DNA of 64,000 nt. Origin: Nymphaea colorata (taxonomy: Eukaryota; Streptophyta; Magnoliopsida; Nymphaeales; Nymphaeaceae). Below are positions 26,126-38,460 of the stretch, one piece after another. The translations under genes were made by a program, and so were the position numbers. How positions within the stretch are numbered: position 1 is the stretch's first letter; each line of letters starts with the position of its first letter. The stretch spans positions 2,903,500-2,967,499 of the forward strand of contig NC_045149.1 of the NCBI RefSeq assembly GCF_008831285.2, in the 5' to 3' direction. A model generated the notes under the pieces. It searched no databases and was not told where the DNA came from. It saw nothing but the letters and a program-made list of their open reading frames with translations.

Positions 26126-26675
26126 TTGGTAGGGATAAAAGACCTCCTCGTAAACAGTATTTGGAGTTAATATTACCACCTTTTGTTGCAATCTTAAGAA
26201 ATTGGAGGCCTCTTTTGGCTGGAATCCATGAGCTAACATCGTCAGATGGGGTGAATCCCCTAATAGTTGATGATCGTGCACGCACTGGCAGCAGATGCTT
26301 TGCCTGTTGAGGTGACTTAGCCACTTAGGTCCTATTGTACTTGTTATTGGTCCCTACTTTTTAATTTCCTATTTCTTAATGGAAACTTTTAAACCACTTG
26401 ATGTAACTTTTGATATATGCATTTCTGCATTATCTTTTGCTGTTGAACTTAATTTGATCACCTAGTTAAGGATATTTTTAATAGTCCATTTAATACAGTC
26501 CCAATCAATGTCTATGTTGTCATGTTGCTTTCTTGATAGATACCTTCTAATTTGATGCATGCTTCCCTTGCAATGATTTCACCAGCTGCTGCTTTTGCGT
26601 CACCACCTGCTGCAATGGCCTTGGCCATGATAGCAGTTGGCGCAGCTGGTACGGAAACAACGCATCTTTGAGCTT
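26126..26675 (+). pseudogene. BEACH-domain protein remnant: upstream ARM-like region, out of order
   Basis: Exon 26126-26311 reads [20 protein letters not shown] and [14 protein letters not shown], then a 4-base insertion shifts the frame before the equivalent of [10 protein letters not shown] second piece at about 26,545-26,670 reads LAMISPAAAFASPPAAMALA, lacking a usual Trp-Ala pair, and ends in a TGA. In plant BCHC2-type proteins this region lies before the part encoded at 23028-25499, yet here it is downstream on the same strand. The locus is either rearranged or holds pieces of two copies. Confidence 0.85.
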
Positions 26676-26775
26676 CTGAAGATGCCAAAATGAGACAAAG
26701 TGAATTATGGCTCTTATCTGTTGAAAGGTGATGCCAAGAACTGGTGGCAATCGACTTGTGCGTTAGAATGCACAA

Positions 26776-27376
26776 GCTAGCTAACGGTCACTGAGTTAGT
26801 ATGTTAGTATGTAGAAAACAAAAAATCACTAAGTGGAAAAGATATTTGCAGAGGAACAAAACAAATCTTAAGTGCACTTGTTGAATTTGATGGGATGAAA
26901 ACGGAAAAAGAACTTTTCAAGCGTAAGGTGGGTTGACTTTTTTTCAAGAAAAAAAATGGATATTTTTATGGGACAAGAAAGACATGGAAAAACCTTACCA
27001 ATTTCACAGTGAAGAGAAGTCTTTCTTAGTGTTTTATGCATAGGAATATTTACGACACAAATTTCTCCAATGAGGTACACCTTGAAACGTTCTTCTTGTT
27101 CATCAAGCACCTCCTAAATGATATAGAGGATAGTTTATGTCAGACTTTTCCCTCCCCTCCTGGGAACACATCATTGAAGCTTCCTTTTGACCAACACTTC
27201 ATTGAGGATAGTTTCTATGCACACTTGTCACTATAGATCTTTCATATGTTTTATTGGCACATAAAAGTAATCATCCTCAACGTTTCTTAGTTTCCAACCG
27301 ATTCTTGAAACTGAGACCTTCCAACCCGGTCCTTGAAACCAAGGTGCCTTTCCAACTTGAAACCTATACCCACCCC
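26776..27376. other. Gene-free stretch
   Basis: AT-rich sequence with no recognisable protein, RNA or repeat end on either strand. Confidence 0.4.
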
Positions 27377-28143
27377 TCAACTCAAACCTATTTCCAACTT
27401 GAAACCTATCACGTTTGAAATTAGACTTAGACCTGCCTCGAGTTGTCTAAAATTTTCCCTTCCTGCCGAATATGGTTGGGCATAAAACGTTTCATGCTCA
27501 AGATCTTGTTCTTTTAGTTGTGTCACTTGTGTGAGAAGAAGGCCATGCAAATCACAGAGAGATATCATATCTACATGAGTGGTCAAAGATGTTTTGAATT
27601 GATGGCTGAGTATTCACAAGGAAGTCCTCTCAGGATATGCATAATTAAATCTTCCTTTTCTATTAGTTTTGAAGCAACCGCGAATTGGTGAGCCAACATC
27701 TTAGCTTTGTAGAAATAATCATCCACAGTTAAGTTTCCTTTCCTCAATCCTTGTAGTTGTTCCTTGAGTTGCATGATTCTTGAGCGAGAATCGGCAACAT
27801 AGGACCTTTTAAGAGCATTCCATACTTCATATGACATCTTAAGTCCAAGAACTTGTGCAAGAACCCCACTTAAGAGAAGTTGGTCTTGTTTCATTCACGT
27901 CACATACTCAAGATTAATGGACTGTGATATATTGATTTGGACATGGTTTAGAGCCATCAATAGGTCCAAGCAAATCATATGAATACAGCAGAGTAGCAGA
28001 GGTAGAAATTGAGATTCCCATAATAAAAAATTGTCCGCAGTCAACTTGATGTTCAAATATTGTGTAAGAGTAATTGGTGCAGGCAATAAGGGTGAAGTAG
28101 TACCTTGTAAGGACGTCCTTGTTAGATCTCTGATCGACACCAT
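27377..28143 (-). pseudogene. Copia gag remnant
   Basis: On the minus strand YLNIKLTADNFLLWESQFLP (28143 side) leads, through a frameshift (LLGPIDGSKPCP in another frame), to LLLSGVLAQVLGLKMSYEVW, LKEQLQGLRKGNLTVDDYFY and LIMHILRGLPCEYSAI. This is the UBN2-type gag of plant Copia elements. The last part (DLHGLLLTQVTQLKEQ, about 27,530) follows in a third frame. No LTR, protease, integrase or reverse transcriptase was seen nearby, so it is an isolated piece, unrelated in strand to the Copia at 16,700. Confidence 0.78.
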
Positions 28144-28636
28144 GATGAACCAAGGACAGGATGCAAGGCTACTGATTGATGCTTATTTTCAGTCGATCAA
28201 GCATAGAGACGTCAGCTCCCAATTCTTAAGTAGAATTGGAAAAGAAAATAGGGAACCCGCAGGAGATTGCAGAGAGCTTCAGAAAACGACACTTGTAAAT
28301 TCTGTAGCGCGATCATCCAAAAAATCTAAAAATTGGTCCAAATCCAATGCCACCATGCTCAGCTCTCTAATTCATCTCCATTGAAAATCGTGCCCCCTAG
28401 GAAGTCACGCCTGACTCCTAGAAACACCCTATTTGTCGGTTCTTAAGCTTGCAACAGTAGGACGTTCAAAGATTCATACCTCCTCAACGCATGTTCCAAA
28501 AATTCTGAAATTTACAGGAAGAATCCTCGGATGCAGACGATTCCAAAGAGCCCTTGCTTGACCTCTGCCATCGTTGGAACTGACAACGCCGGTGCCGGAA
28601 TCAGGCGGATGTTGCTCTGTTCTGCAACACCCTGTC

Positions 28637-28723
28637 TAATGCAAAATTAAACCTGGAAATTTTCCCACCGATATGGAACCTAATGCAAAATTAAACCTGG
28701 AAATTTTCCCACCGATATGGAAC
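28637..28723. repeat. Tandem duplication of 44 bp
   Basis: The unit beginning TAATGCAAAATTAAACCTGG at 28637 starts again at 28681, matching to the last base or two. Confidence 0.9.
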
Positions 28724-29094
28724 TTTGCTTCCAGCAATAAAGTTCCACCAAGATCGGTGGAACTTTAGGTGGATTGCTTGCCTCTTTTCCTCAATGTTGA
28801 CTTCTAATTGTCACTACTAGTAGGAGGAATGTGTCTATTGGTGAATAACAAACCATTTTGAGACCTCATCAGCCATAAGAGGAGATCAACAACAAAAAAA
28901 CAAGAAAGGGTGTTCATCATGGCAGTATATAATAATGCAGCAATTTATAGGATTTAAGTAAACGTATCCTAGATTTGATGACCAATAAAAATGCACGCTT
29001 GAGGTTTATTAATCCTTATCATTATATCTCCTTAAAATCAACAGAATGAGTGAATGGAGAAGGGAGGAAACTTACAGTCTTGCTCTACCACCCG

Positions 29095-29180
29095 GGGCAA
29101 GTGGAAAATCAGGTCCGGCGGGAGAATGATGGATAAGGGGCAAGTGGAAAATCAGGTCCGGCGGGAGAATGATGGATAAG
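29095..29180. repeat. Perfect tandem duplication of 43 bp
   Basis: The unit beginning GGGCAAGTGGAAAATCAGGT at 29095 is repeated exactly from 29138. Confidence 0.9.
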
Positions 29181-32100
29181 AGCTGTTGCTCGCAATATCG
29201 AAGGATGAACTACAGCAACCCACGCACGCAGTCTGCATCCTCCTCTATCATCGGAGCCATCAAGGATCCACCCTTGCTACGATCCAGAGAGAACGAGAGA
29301 GTGCTTTCCTTCCTTGGAACTCAGCGGGAAAAAGAAAACTTCTTAAAAAACCGTAACAGTTTAGAATTGTGTTTCCTAAACTTTTTCATTATAACTTTTA
29401 AAATTTAAAGTGTGCGTACATAACTTGAAATTCCAAAGCCGCAAATGCAAAAGAGAAGAAATCCAGTGTGTGCCCTATTTTTCATTCATTAATTAATGAA
29501 TTACTGACAATTAGTGGGAGAATATCAGTTGAACAGATTTAAAGATGATGTATCTTTATCCGCATCTAATTTATTGGACATTCACTTGTTTAAATTCAAA
29601 TTTGGCATCAAAATTGAATAAAAAAAGTATATATCATATTTGAATCTGTCTTTTAATTTCACAATTGAACCGGAGCTGGGATTCACTTTTGGCAAACGAG
29701 ACTTGCGAGGAGAATCAGTGGCACATGACAAAGGATGTCCATAAGGAGCTCCGCACAGAAGAAGTAAAGTCAATTAATGCAACTTATCCAAAGGAGAGCC
29801 AGAATCCAAAAAATTATTTGCCATCCTATGAGCCTCAGGAAAATCATCTGTAGATGTTTGCATATATTACTCACCGATAGAGAGATGACTCTCTTGTGAA
29901 CTTCAGCAAAGTCTATGTTAAGCTGCCTTTCAATTGAAATAGTAGTAACTTCCAGCATCCATGTTTCTGGGTTGTAGTTGTCTTTGATCTTTCGAACACC
30001 AGCAATCCCCTGAACATCCACTTGTCCATGTCATTCTGAATTTTAAATTTCAGTGCATAATGGCACAATAAGAAAGGAAATAACAAAATTAATACAAAAG
30101 CTTGAAAGAGTACGTGCACTATAAAGAAATGCATAGGTGATATAATTTATAGTTCAATCTGCTCTACGGGTCTAAGTCACCTAGAGGCGCTTGAAGGTTG
30201 CCCGCATCGATATGCGTGCGGGTGTGCTGCGCTGCACCGACGCGCAGAGCTGTTTGGGCAGGCAACCAACTCAGATCAAAGGTGAGTCGGGTGCGGAATT
30301 GAGGTATATAGTTACTTGGATTTCATATAACTGATTTGTTTTTCAAAGAAAGCCAGAAAAGAACGTACCATGGGAAATAATCCCACGATTAAAACCCAAG
30401 TTAGAAATGTGCACCTTATTTATGACTTACCTGAAAGTATTGAAAAACATCACCTGAATGTCTACCAAGTGACCCAGCATAAATTATTTGACCACCATGT
30501 TTCAGCAGCATTAGCTGAAAAAGAGGAGTAAAAGAAGTCTGTGAGCATAAGACATATAGCAGACATAACCAACTAGGCTGGAAGCTGCATTATGACCTAA
30601 TACGGTCCCAAGACGTATGCATCCACTAAGTTGTGGACTATGTGATTGTAAACATCTAATACAACGTCACAGAACAGAGAGTGAACTTGAAGAGGACAGA
30701 CAAGGAAGTCGAGGAAGAGAAGTGTAAGACTAATGCAGTCATAAGAAGAAAACACTACCTCATCAAAGGACTCAAATATGTCAATACTTGGTTGATGGAT
30801 TGTGCACACTACTGTTCTTCCAGTATTAACCACATTCCTCACCGTACGCATAACAATAGCAGCTGTCCTTGCATCTAAGCCCGATGTGGGCTCATCCAAA
30901 AAAATTATAGATGGATTTGCAACAAGTTCAACTGCAATAGTTAGGCGTTTTCGCTGCTCCGTTGAGAGACCATTTACACCAGGAATGCCAACCAATGCGT
31001 CTTTAATTCTATCAAGTTCAATAGTTTCCAGTACTTCATTTATGAAACTCCTGTCATACATACAACAGAGAAAAGTATCATATGTGGTTTGATAACAATT
31101 AATTTGTTCTCCCCATTCCCCTGGCTTATAGAAGAATAATGAAGTCTTGTGCAAATGACTAACATGCTTTTGTCAGAAGATATTAAATGATGAGTATATG
31201 AACCAATCAGGAAATATGATAGAAAACAGATATTCAAGATGCTGATAAGCAGATAAGCGGCAGTGAAAGTGTTCAAGATGCTGATAAATAAATAATAGTT
31301 CTGAAATTTCTCTGGTATCCGAAATTACCAACACCAACTTGAAGCTTCTAAATGACTAATTAACTGTTGAAGGCGATGACAGAAAACTGTTGTGCTCGGG
31401 CAAATTAACAATGGCAATTAAGTCCTGATCGAAGGTCTGCAACTGATCTACAGTTCACAATACAGGGTTGATATATCATGCATTCGCAGAGACTGAAATG
31501 CTGGTGTCATCATGCTCCTTGAGCAATTACCAATTATGCTTTCCAGTTCTGGCCAAGCCTTCAACTTCCGACAAGGTCTTGTATTCAATTTTCAAGCAGG
31601 TATTTCCCCATCACATCTCTGACAAGCAGTACAGAATGAAACCTGAAATCAAGGGCCTGGGATGCAGATTTCCATCTAAAACAAAAGTTGCAGAGGCTGA
31701 ATCTTGTAACTCTCTAGCTTATCTACCTCTTGTCTTCAGAACGAGCCATTAGACATAATTTCCTGAAAGGTTGACCCATGATTTTTAATTCTGAGTATGT
31801 TCAATAGTTTTTTTGTCATTTCAAGGCTGGTGTAATTTGAGAGGGTCACAATCCAGGCCAAAATTGGACAGCCTAGACAGAGCAAAGGTATGTAGAATCA
31901 GATCTAAACCTTGGAAAATATATAAAATCACAAATTAAACAAAATAGCTAAAAGGCTTATTTGTGAAAGATACTAATGCACCATTATCACAAATATCGTT
32001 TTGAGTTTCAAATGGTAAGGTTTTTGGAGTTTCAAATGGTAAAGTTTTTCTTGGGTATAATACGGCAAAGTTGAAAATCTTAGGAAAATCTTGGTAAGTT

Positions 32101-32636
32101 TTTAAAAATTTAAAATAAAGAAAACCTAAAAATATAATGTAAATAACGTGAAGATAAAATGCCGTAACAAGAAATGAAGAAAGAAATAACAAAAAAGGAG
32201 AAAAAATGTGTTTTTTTAGTGTTTTGGCATTTTTTTTTTCATTTTGACATCTTTTTCAAAAAAAAAAGATGGATATTTTTCAGCTATTCTATTTTTGAAG
32301 TATCAAACCGGTTTTTTTCGAAAAACGGGTCTTTTTATGAGAATATAATGCATACATGCTTGTGTGAGAGAGAGAGAGAGAGAAAGGAGAGAGAGGGAAA
32401 GAGGAGAGAGTGTTCATGTATGAAATACACTGCATGTGTTGTCCGTTACAGAACTGACTAATGCATCATGATTAATGCATACATATGCATTATATAATTA
32501 TCACTTCTATTTTAAATTACTGTATCCATGGCTGGTGAGAAACGAGAACTAGTCAAATCCAATTCCAATTACTTGTAAGTATACAAATTTGTTGTTATTA
32601 TTGTCAAAATCAACATAAAACATGAAATTAATAGCT

Positions 32637-32640
<4 letters not shown>

Positions 32641-32673
<33 letters not shown>
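32641..32673. repeat. (AT)n microsatellite
   Basis: About 33 bases of TA/AT repeat in the long intron of the ABCG remnant. A (GA)n tract lies nearby at about 32366-32410. Confidence 0.9.
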
Positions 32674-32678
<5 letters not shown>

Positions 32679-33707
32679 CTCGATGAAGGAAGATTACACA
32701 TCTCGAAGTTGTCTTACCCTTTTAGTATTGTCATCGATTTCAGGTGCTAATCTCAACCTTGCTGAGTAAATGACTGATTCTTCAACAGTAACATGTGGAG
32801 AATGAATATCGGTTCGTTCACAGTACCCAGATATCCTAGCAAATGTTTCCTGAACCTTAGGATACCCTCCAATCCATATGTCTCCTTCAATGTGGCCACC
32901 AGTTTTTCTTCCAGAAAGAACATCCATAAGAGTTGTCTTCCCTGCTCCACTAACACCCATTAGTGCACTAAGAACGCCAGGCCTGAATACACCTGTTATG
33001 TCTCTGAGCAGTTGAAGCTTCTTCCCTGTCACCCCTTGATTTCTCATTTCCTGACAAATGATGAATGACACATCATTAGCAGAAACCTAAAATTTTTGTG
33101 GAGCAAGACTCGTAATGATCTAATAAGGTCTGGCACAAAAAAGAATCACCACATGTTTATCTTTGGTGAGGGATAAATTTCTTTGTTCCAGATCACTAGT
33201 TCTAGGCCACGTCAAATGAACTTGCACAATGCCAAATAATCTGGGTTTCTATTTCCTTAAGCATACCAATCACAGGACAATCACTATTTTGTCAAGATTA
33301 CCTGAGGAGTATCTACAAAATACCGTACATCCTGAAATGTATTTTGTTGAGATTACCAGAGGAGTATCTACAAAATACTGTCAGACAATGGCTGAAAGGG
33401 CAGCACCATATTTCCTGTGAAGCCATATATGGCCATTGCAAAATTACTTATTTGAAAAATCAACAGCACAGCGGTTTATGTTGAGATAATCATGGTCTCA
33501 CCTGTTCTCTTGTGCGCCTTAATGCTAGTAGGTGGGCTACCCTCTTCCTTTCCCTGCAGTGCAGAGAGCTTTTCTCTAGAAATATTATCTGCTGGGTGCT
33601 GGAAATGGCCTAAGGGAGAAACATGCTTTTTTAGTTTCGACCGTTTTTCAATCGCCCATGTTTTACGGGTTCTTTTAGAAAATATCGCTTTTTTTTTTTT
33701 ACTATGC

Positions 33708-34137
33708 GTTTAAAATAGCACCAACACCCGTGCTCGACTCAATTTGATCAGTTGGGAGCTGCTGGCCGCACCCAACCCTTCGTTCGTGACCCCTTGTATC
33801 ATCTTAAAAAAACTTGAAACAATTAAAAATAATTATATATATATATATATATATATAATTATTTTTAATTGTTTCAAGTTTTTTTAAGATGATACAAGGG
33901 GTTTAAAATAGCACCAACACCCGTGCTCGACTCAATTTGATAAGTCGGGAGCTAGAGAAGTTGGTTTTGTCATGAAGGGCAACTTCTCTAGCCCCTCATT
34001 GGTTTTGTCATGAAGGGCATGATCCTCCTCAGGGGTTTAAAATAGCACCAACACCCGTGCTCGACTCAATTTCTCCCAACCCTTCGTTCGTGACCCCTTG
34101 TATCATCTTAAAAAAACTTGAAACAATTAAAAATAAT

Positions 34138-34170
<33 letters not shown>

Positions 34171-34172
34171 TC
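33708..34172. repeat. Nested direct and inverted repeat complex
   Basis: Three copies of a 37-38 base module beginning GTTTAAAATAGCACC start at 33708, 33901 and 34035. A second module (from ACCCAACCCTTCG through the TATCATCTTAAA hairpin arm) occurs at about 33770-33850 and 34075-34151. A 22-base direct repeat, TTGGTTTTGTCATGAAGGGC plus two, occurs at 33961 and about 34000. The complex ends in an (AT)n(GT)n tract. It lies inside the ABCG remnant, between the linker exon and the TMD1 exon. It looks like tandem or nested copies of a small hairpin element, with one copy partly deleted. Confidence 0.75.
33790..33901. repeat. Perfect 112-bp palindrome
   Basis: The left arm begins CCCCTTGTATCATCTTAAAA and the right arm is its exact reverse complement, meeting in a (TA)n core. 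Each arm is 56 bases, so RNA or single-stranded DNA would fold into a long hairpin. Half of it recurs at 34094-34151 without its partner arm. Confidence 0.92.
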
Positions 34173-35229
34173 TTGCCGCACCCTACACGTATGAAAGTTC
34201 TGATTTCCCGATTGAATCAATAAGCATGAATTTCAAATGACCATTTATAACAAAGGATGCAGGATGATAGGGCTAGTAAATGCCTACAACTTCCTATGGA
34301 CAAGGTCTAGCACAAGGTATTTGTGTACATTAGCTGTCAGTTTTTCAGGTTGAGCAAATTGATTACTGGACCTTGTAGGGATAACACAAACGAACATTGT
34401 TCAACTCACTAGATGTTAGAGTATTCAGCTTACACTTCATATAAGTTAAGGCTAGCGTGAATCCAATATCGAGAGTACTGATATCCAATAAAAGTAACCA
34501 GGGAAATCAAGTCCTCTGCTCATCAAAACTTGATGCCCCACACTGGTATTTCCAGAAGAAATCTGTGAGGAAGCAAAATTAGAATAGTGGTTATAAGAGG
34601 TGGGCTTCATCACCTCTTTAATGCTTCTTCTTTCAATGGTCTCCGCTCCTCGCATGCACTTCAAGAAGAGGCCACCCGCCCACGATGTTACCTACCCTAA
34701 AGCTCATTCCCAGACTAACACATGATTTATACAAAACCAGGAGAGGGATTTGAACTAGACAAAATAAGCTTCAGAAAGCTAGAATTAAGGAAAAATCAGG
34801 TAAACATCAGAAATTCCAACTCCACGCACCTAGGTAGCAGGAAACAGAGTTTAATAAAAATTCTAAATTCCATAACATCAAATCATCAAGTCCAAAAGTT
34901 CTGAAATTTTCAGGGCATAAAGTTGAGTTCAATACCTAACTTTGACCAAAAAATAGATAAAGATCGATGGTGGACTTTCCTTCATTTCCCTTTCTTCTCC
35001 TTTCCCTTCTCATCCCCTTCATTTTTCTTTCTTCTCCTTTCCCTTCTCATCCCCTTCCCTTCTCTTTCTTTTCCTATTCCTTCCTTTCCATCCAAACAAA
35101 CAGTGAGTAAAAATTTGACAGTCTTCACATGCATGTAATTCTTGAGGGAAAGTTAGCGAATCAAGAATAACAAGATTTACACCTAAGGGAGTGATGGTAG
35201 AGCTGGTGACAAAGAAATTAAGCCACAGA

Positions 35230-35430
35230 GGATGGAAAGGGAATACCTGAACTGCAAGGAGAGGCAGAAAGTAACCATTGAAGTTGATCATTGTGCCATC
35301 AACCACCAGTGGCAACGAGGAATTGACAATGACTTGAACCTCACTAGCGGACATCAACTTCGAGACACCGACCCCATCGTTAGCGGCCACATCGAACCAT
35401 ACACCTTCATCGCAGCAATCAATGAAGGTT
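35230..35430 (-). other. Unassigned protein-like frame
   Basis: A minus-strand frame reads DEGVWFDVAANDGVGVSKLM then SASEVQVIVNSSLPLVVDG and MINFNGYFLPLLAVQ, with a possible donor GGTATT after it. It reads like real protein but matches no family I can name, and it is not PDR transporter sequence. It may be one exon of another decayed gene. A pyrimidine-rich tract (34980-35090 on the + strand) lies on its far side. Confidence 0.3.
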
Positions 35431-36230
35431 GTGGTCTAACAAGGGGAAGTGCAAGAGGCATCAGGAGAGGGATGACTTGAGACATTTGGTGGTGACTTCC
35501 AACGGCCCATAGGCTTTGTAAATGTAGCCCTTTTTGTATATAAGAAGCGGATAGCATTTCCAAATTCCAAGCTGTTAATTACAACTTTCTACCCTCCGCC
35601 TTGCTGCTGTTATTCGGCAGGTAGACTACTGTGCGAGAGATCAGGCTCACGGTAAACCACGATAACAAGATACTATCATCATAGATATTCAACCAAGCAA
35701 CCTACAAACTTAATGCAATTCAAAGACTATATCAGAACGCGACTCAACCAACATAGCCATGAACTTGATCAGATTTTATTTATCAAAGGAGTCGAGTAAA
35801 TACATTGAAAAAATGAAAACCAAATAACTAAGTCAACAAAGCTCCTAAACAAACCCATTTCACAATGAAAGTGAAAAATAAACACGACAAACACTATCCT
35901 GCAAAATCACTAAGCAGACAATAAAAGAAAAAATTGAACTACCATAAAATCAAACCAACAATGGGTCAACTCAACAAAACTAAAATACTCGATCTAAACC
36001 AAAATGTGATCCTCCTGAAAACAAATCAAACCAATGACCTTCACCTATGGTGGACATGTACAATAACAAGACATAAAGAAAGTGAGAACAAACCAGGTCT
36101 AAAACCATGAAGGACCCAGGGACATAAATCTCATGCAGCTTCAATGGATGGAACTTTTCAAAAATGTAACAATTCAAAATCGACTAATTCTTTTAAAAAA
36201 GAGATATGAGGCTTTCCATGACAACTCAAT

Positions 36231-37745
36231 CTAATAAACTAAATCTAATACATCTTTAGTTTTTGAAGAGTGTTTTTTCTGAAAGAAAATTCGATGCAAC
36301 TTACCAACCAAACAATGATTACATGGAGATATATGTGCATCATCTGCCTTTGGTAACAAATTCTTCTTAGTGAGCAAATTGACTCCTCTTTGACTCATGT
36401 GACCTAACCTTTTATGCCACAAATCTGACGAAGTACCACCAGTAACTGCATTAACATCTATACTATTGATTTGAGACTTCATCCCATACAAAGAGCCAAA
36501 TCTATCACCTTTAGTCAACACTAGTACCCCTTTTGTCAGTTTCCAACCAGTCTGACTAAACGAAGTACAATATTCATCTTCAATTAATTTTTCTACATAA
36601 TCAAATTCATTCTAAGATTTGCAACATGTCTTACATCTCTTAAAGTCAACTTGCATCATGTGCTCGTCTCAATGCAAACATCTCATATCCCAACAAACTT
36701 TGAAGTATCACTGTTGCCTATGTGAACTACTTCAAAATCACCTGCTCTGTAGGATAAGAATAACTCTCTACATGGTGTGGCATAATATGATGTCGCAGTA
36801 TCTAAAATCCTTGTAAAATTACTATTCGGAACTGTAAGACAATCATTTTTTTCAGATAAAAATAATACTACCTCATCATCTGAAGCAACTGCAGTGTACT
36901 CTTTTGGCTTTACATTTTCTTGACTCTTTGTTTTTTGTTTTTTTTCTTCTTTCCATTTCCTGTAATCAATCTTCATGTGCCCTGAAATACCACAGTGAAA
37001 GCATTTACCTGTCATCTTGGGTCGTGATTTGGACCTACAGTTTGACTTGTCATGCCATTTGTTACGGTTCTTTTGTCTGTCTCCGTCTCCCATCACTAGC
37101 ACTTGTGAGCTACCAGTACCAAGAGACTTTCTCCTTGTCTCTTCATTTAAAATGCTGCTTGCTACATGCTTCATCGTAAGCATACCATCTGGAGCGGAGT
37201 TGCTCAAAGAAACAACTAAAGTCTCCCAACTGTCGGGAAAAGAACTGAGCAATAAGAGTGTCTGCAACTCATCATCTAATATCATTTTCATAGTTGACAA
37301 CTGATTGATTATGCTCTATACTTCATTCAAATGCTCTGACACTGGTTTTCCCTCTCTAAGTTTCAAATTTACCAATTGTCTAATCAAGAAAGCATTGTTC
37401 CCAGCTGTCTTCTTCTCGTAAAGATCATGCAACTTCTGCCATAACGACTTCGCACTTGTCTCTACGGATACCAAATGAAAAACACAGTCATCTAACTATT
37501 GTCTGATAGTGCCAATGGTTTTTCTGTCTAATAACTTTCATTTTTCATCTGTCATATTCGCTAGCTACTAGTTCTCAATGGGTGCATATAAGTCTTTACA
37601 ATACAGCAAATCTTCCATTTTGGCTTTCCATATGGCTCAATTGTTCTCATTTAAAAAGACCATTTTAGTGGGGGTCGACTCCATCCTTCAATAAGAATGC
37701 ACACAACCAACTTGGCGCTAACCTGGCTCTGATACCACTTTGTTA
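36231..37745 (-). mobile_element. Tnt1-like Copia remnant: primer site, gag, protease trace, integrase finger
   Basis: On the minus strand, TGGTATCAGAGC at about 37737-37726 is a methionine-tRNA primer site. Then come gag pieces (MEDLLYCKDLYAPIEN and SETSAKSLWQKLHDLYEKKT-like sequence) with several stops, and an open part from 37300 to 36683. The zinc knuckle reads CFHCGISGHMKIDY, with the last Cys replaced by Tyr. The protease site reads LDTATSYYATP where LDSGASYHATP is usual. The integrase finger (LWHKRLGHMSQRG with CNHC) lies at 36521-36231. Reverse transcriptase and the 3' part are missing, and the right LTR edge is not clear. Confidence 0.85.
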
Positions 37746-38460
37746 TAGTCGTATTACCCAAAAAGAATGCTTCAACAACAATAAAAGAGGTCAAACCAAC
37801 ATAAAACTGCTAAAGATCGGAATCACAGGGCTGCGAGCATAAGATCGAGTTTTCAACACCAATATTACAGCAATATATGCTAAGATATATGCTAAATAAT
37901 GCAGAAAGCAAGAGACCAATTTACATGAAAAAACCTCAATAATGGGGTAAAAAACCACAGGCAAGGGCGACTTTAAATATATATCAAAGAGTGTTTACAA
38001 CTACAATGTTCTTCTTGCATAGAATAGCATAAATCATTCTCAAGAATGAATGCACAAGAAAACAACAAGAAAAGAAATTACCGTATGTTCTTCTTTTTTT
38101 CCATTGTTTTCTTCACTTTCTCTCTCTACACTTGAACCCACACGACTGCCCAAACCCACAACCGTGCTCTTCTTCCTTTTTCCTTCTTGCCTTCCTTCTC
38201 TCCTTTTCTTCTTTACCTTCCTCTTCCCCTTATCCTTCCTTGGTGTGAGCCACGAGGGAATAGCCCTCTTTTCTTTCTTCAAAAGAGTCAAAAACGAGAG
38301 AGAGAGGCGTGAGAGTGATGGGGTTAGGGCACCGTCGGGTGCCCTCCCCTTTATTCTTTCCACCCGGGTCGGGTCCTCACTTGAGGCTGGACCCGACCCA
38401 ACACTTCTCAGTGCCTTCAGCAGCTTTTCTTCAACTTGGCTCCACATTGGCCGGTAGCTC
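37746..38460. other. Likely LTR or leader of the Tnt1-like remnant, low complexity
   Basis: Sequence to the right of the primer site should be the 5' LTR (minus orientation). It ends in a C/T-rich stretch (38,090-38,260) that gives long open frames on both strands, as expected of low complexity. No matching second LTR was found to fix the edges. Confidence 0.35.

Larger units (their letters stand above)
28160..29860. other. Gene-free stretch with two perfect tandem duplications
   Basis: No host gene is recognisable. The stretch holds perfect direct duplications of 44 bp (28637-28680 and about 28681-28723) and 43 bp (29095-29137 and 29138-29180). A minus-strand frame at about 29,850-29,770 reading [20 protein letters not shown] looks protein-like but is unassigned. 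Confidence 0.5.
29877..34562 (-). pseudogene. PDR-type ABCG transporter pseudogene (end of TMD1, linker, NBD2)
   Basis: Minus-strand exons, in coding order: 34562-34436 ([20 protein letters not shown], then a deletion and shift before [11 protein letters not shown]), about 33605-33502 (linker), 33050-32718 (Walker [21 protein letters not shown]), 31050-30759 (signature [19 protein letters not shown], Walker [16 protein letters not shown]-loop VCTIHQPS), 30514-30431 (LMLLKHGGQIIYAGSLG) and 30009-about 29877 ([21 protein letters not shown]). Full PDR proteins are about 1,400 residues and export hydrophobic compounds or hormones at the plasma membrane. The first nucleotide-binding domain, most of the first and all of the second transmembrane domain are missing. 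NBD2 itself is open and its motifs are intact. Confidence 0.92.

Noticed and set aside
37726-37737. Met-tRNA-like sequence read as a tRNA gene
   Set aside because: Only the 12-base primer site is present, with no tRNA cloverleaf; it is a Copia primer-binding site.
38040-38457. 135-codon frames on both strands over the same bases
   Set aside because: A C/T-rich low-complexity tract keeps both strands open by chance (Ser/Leu/Phe on one, Lys/Arg/Glu on the other).
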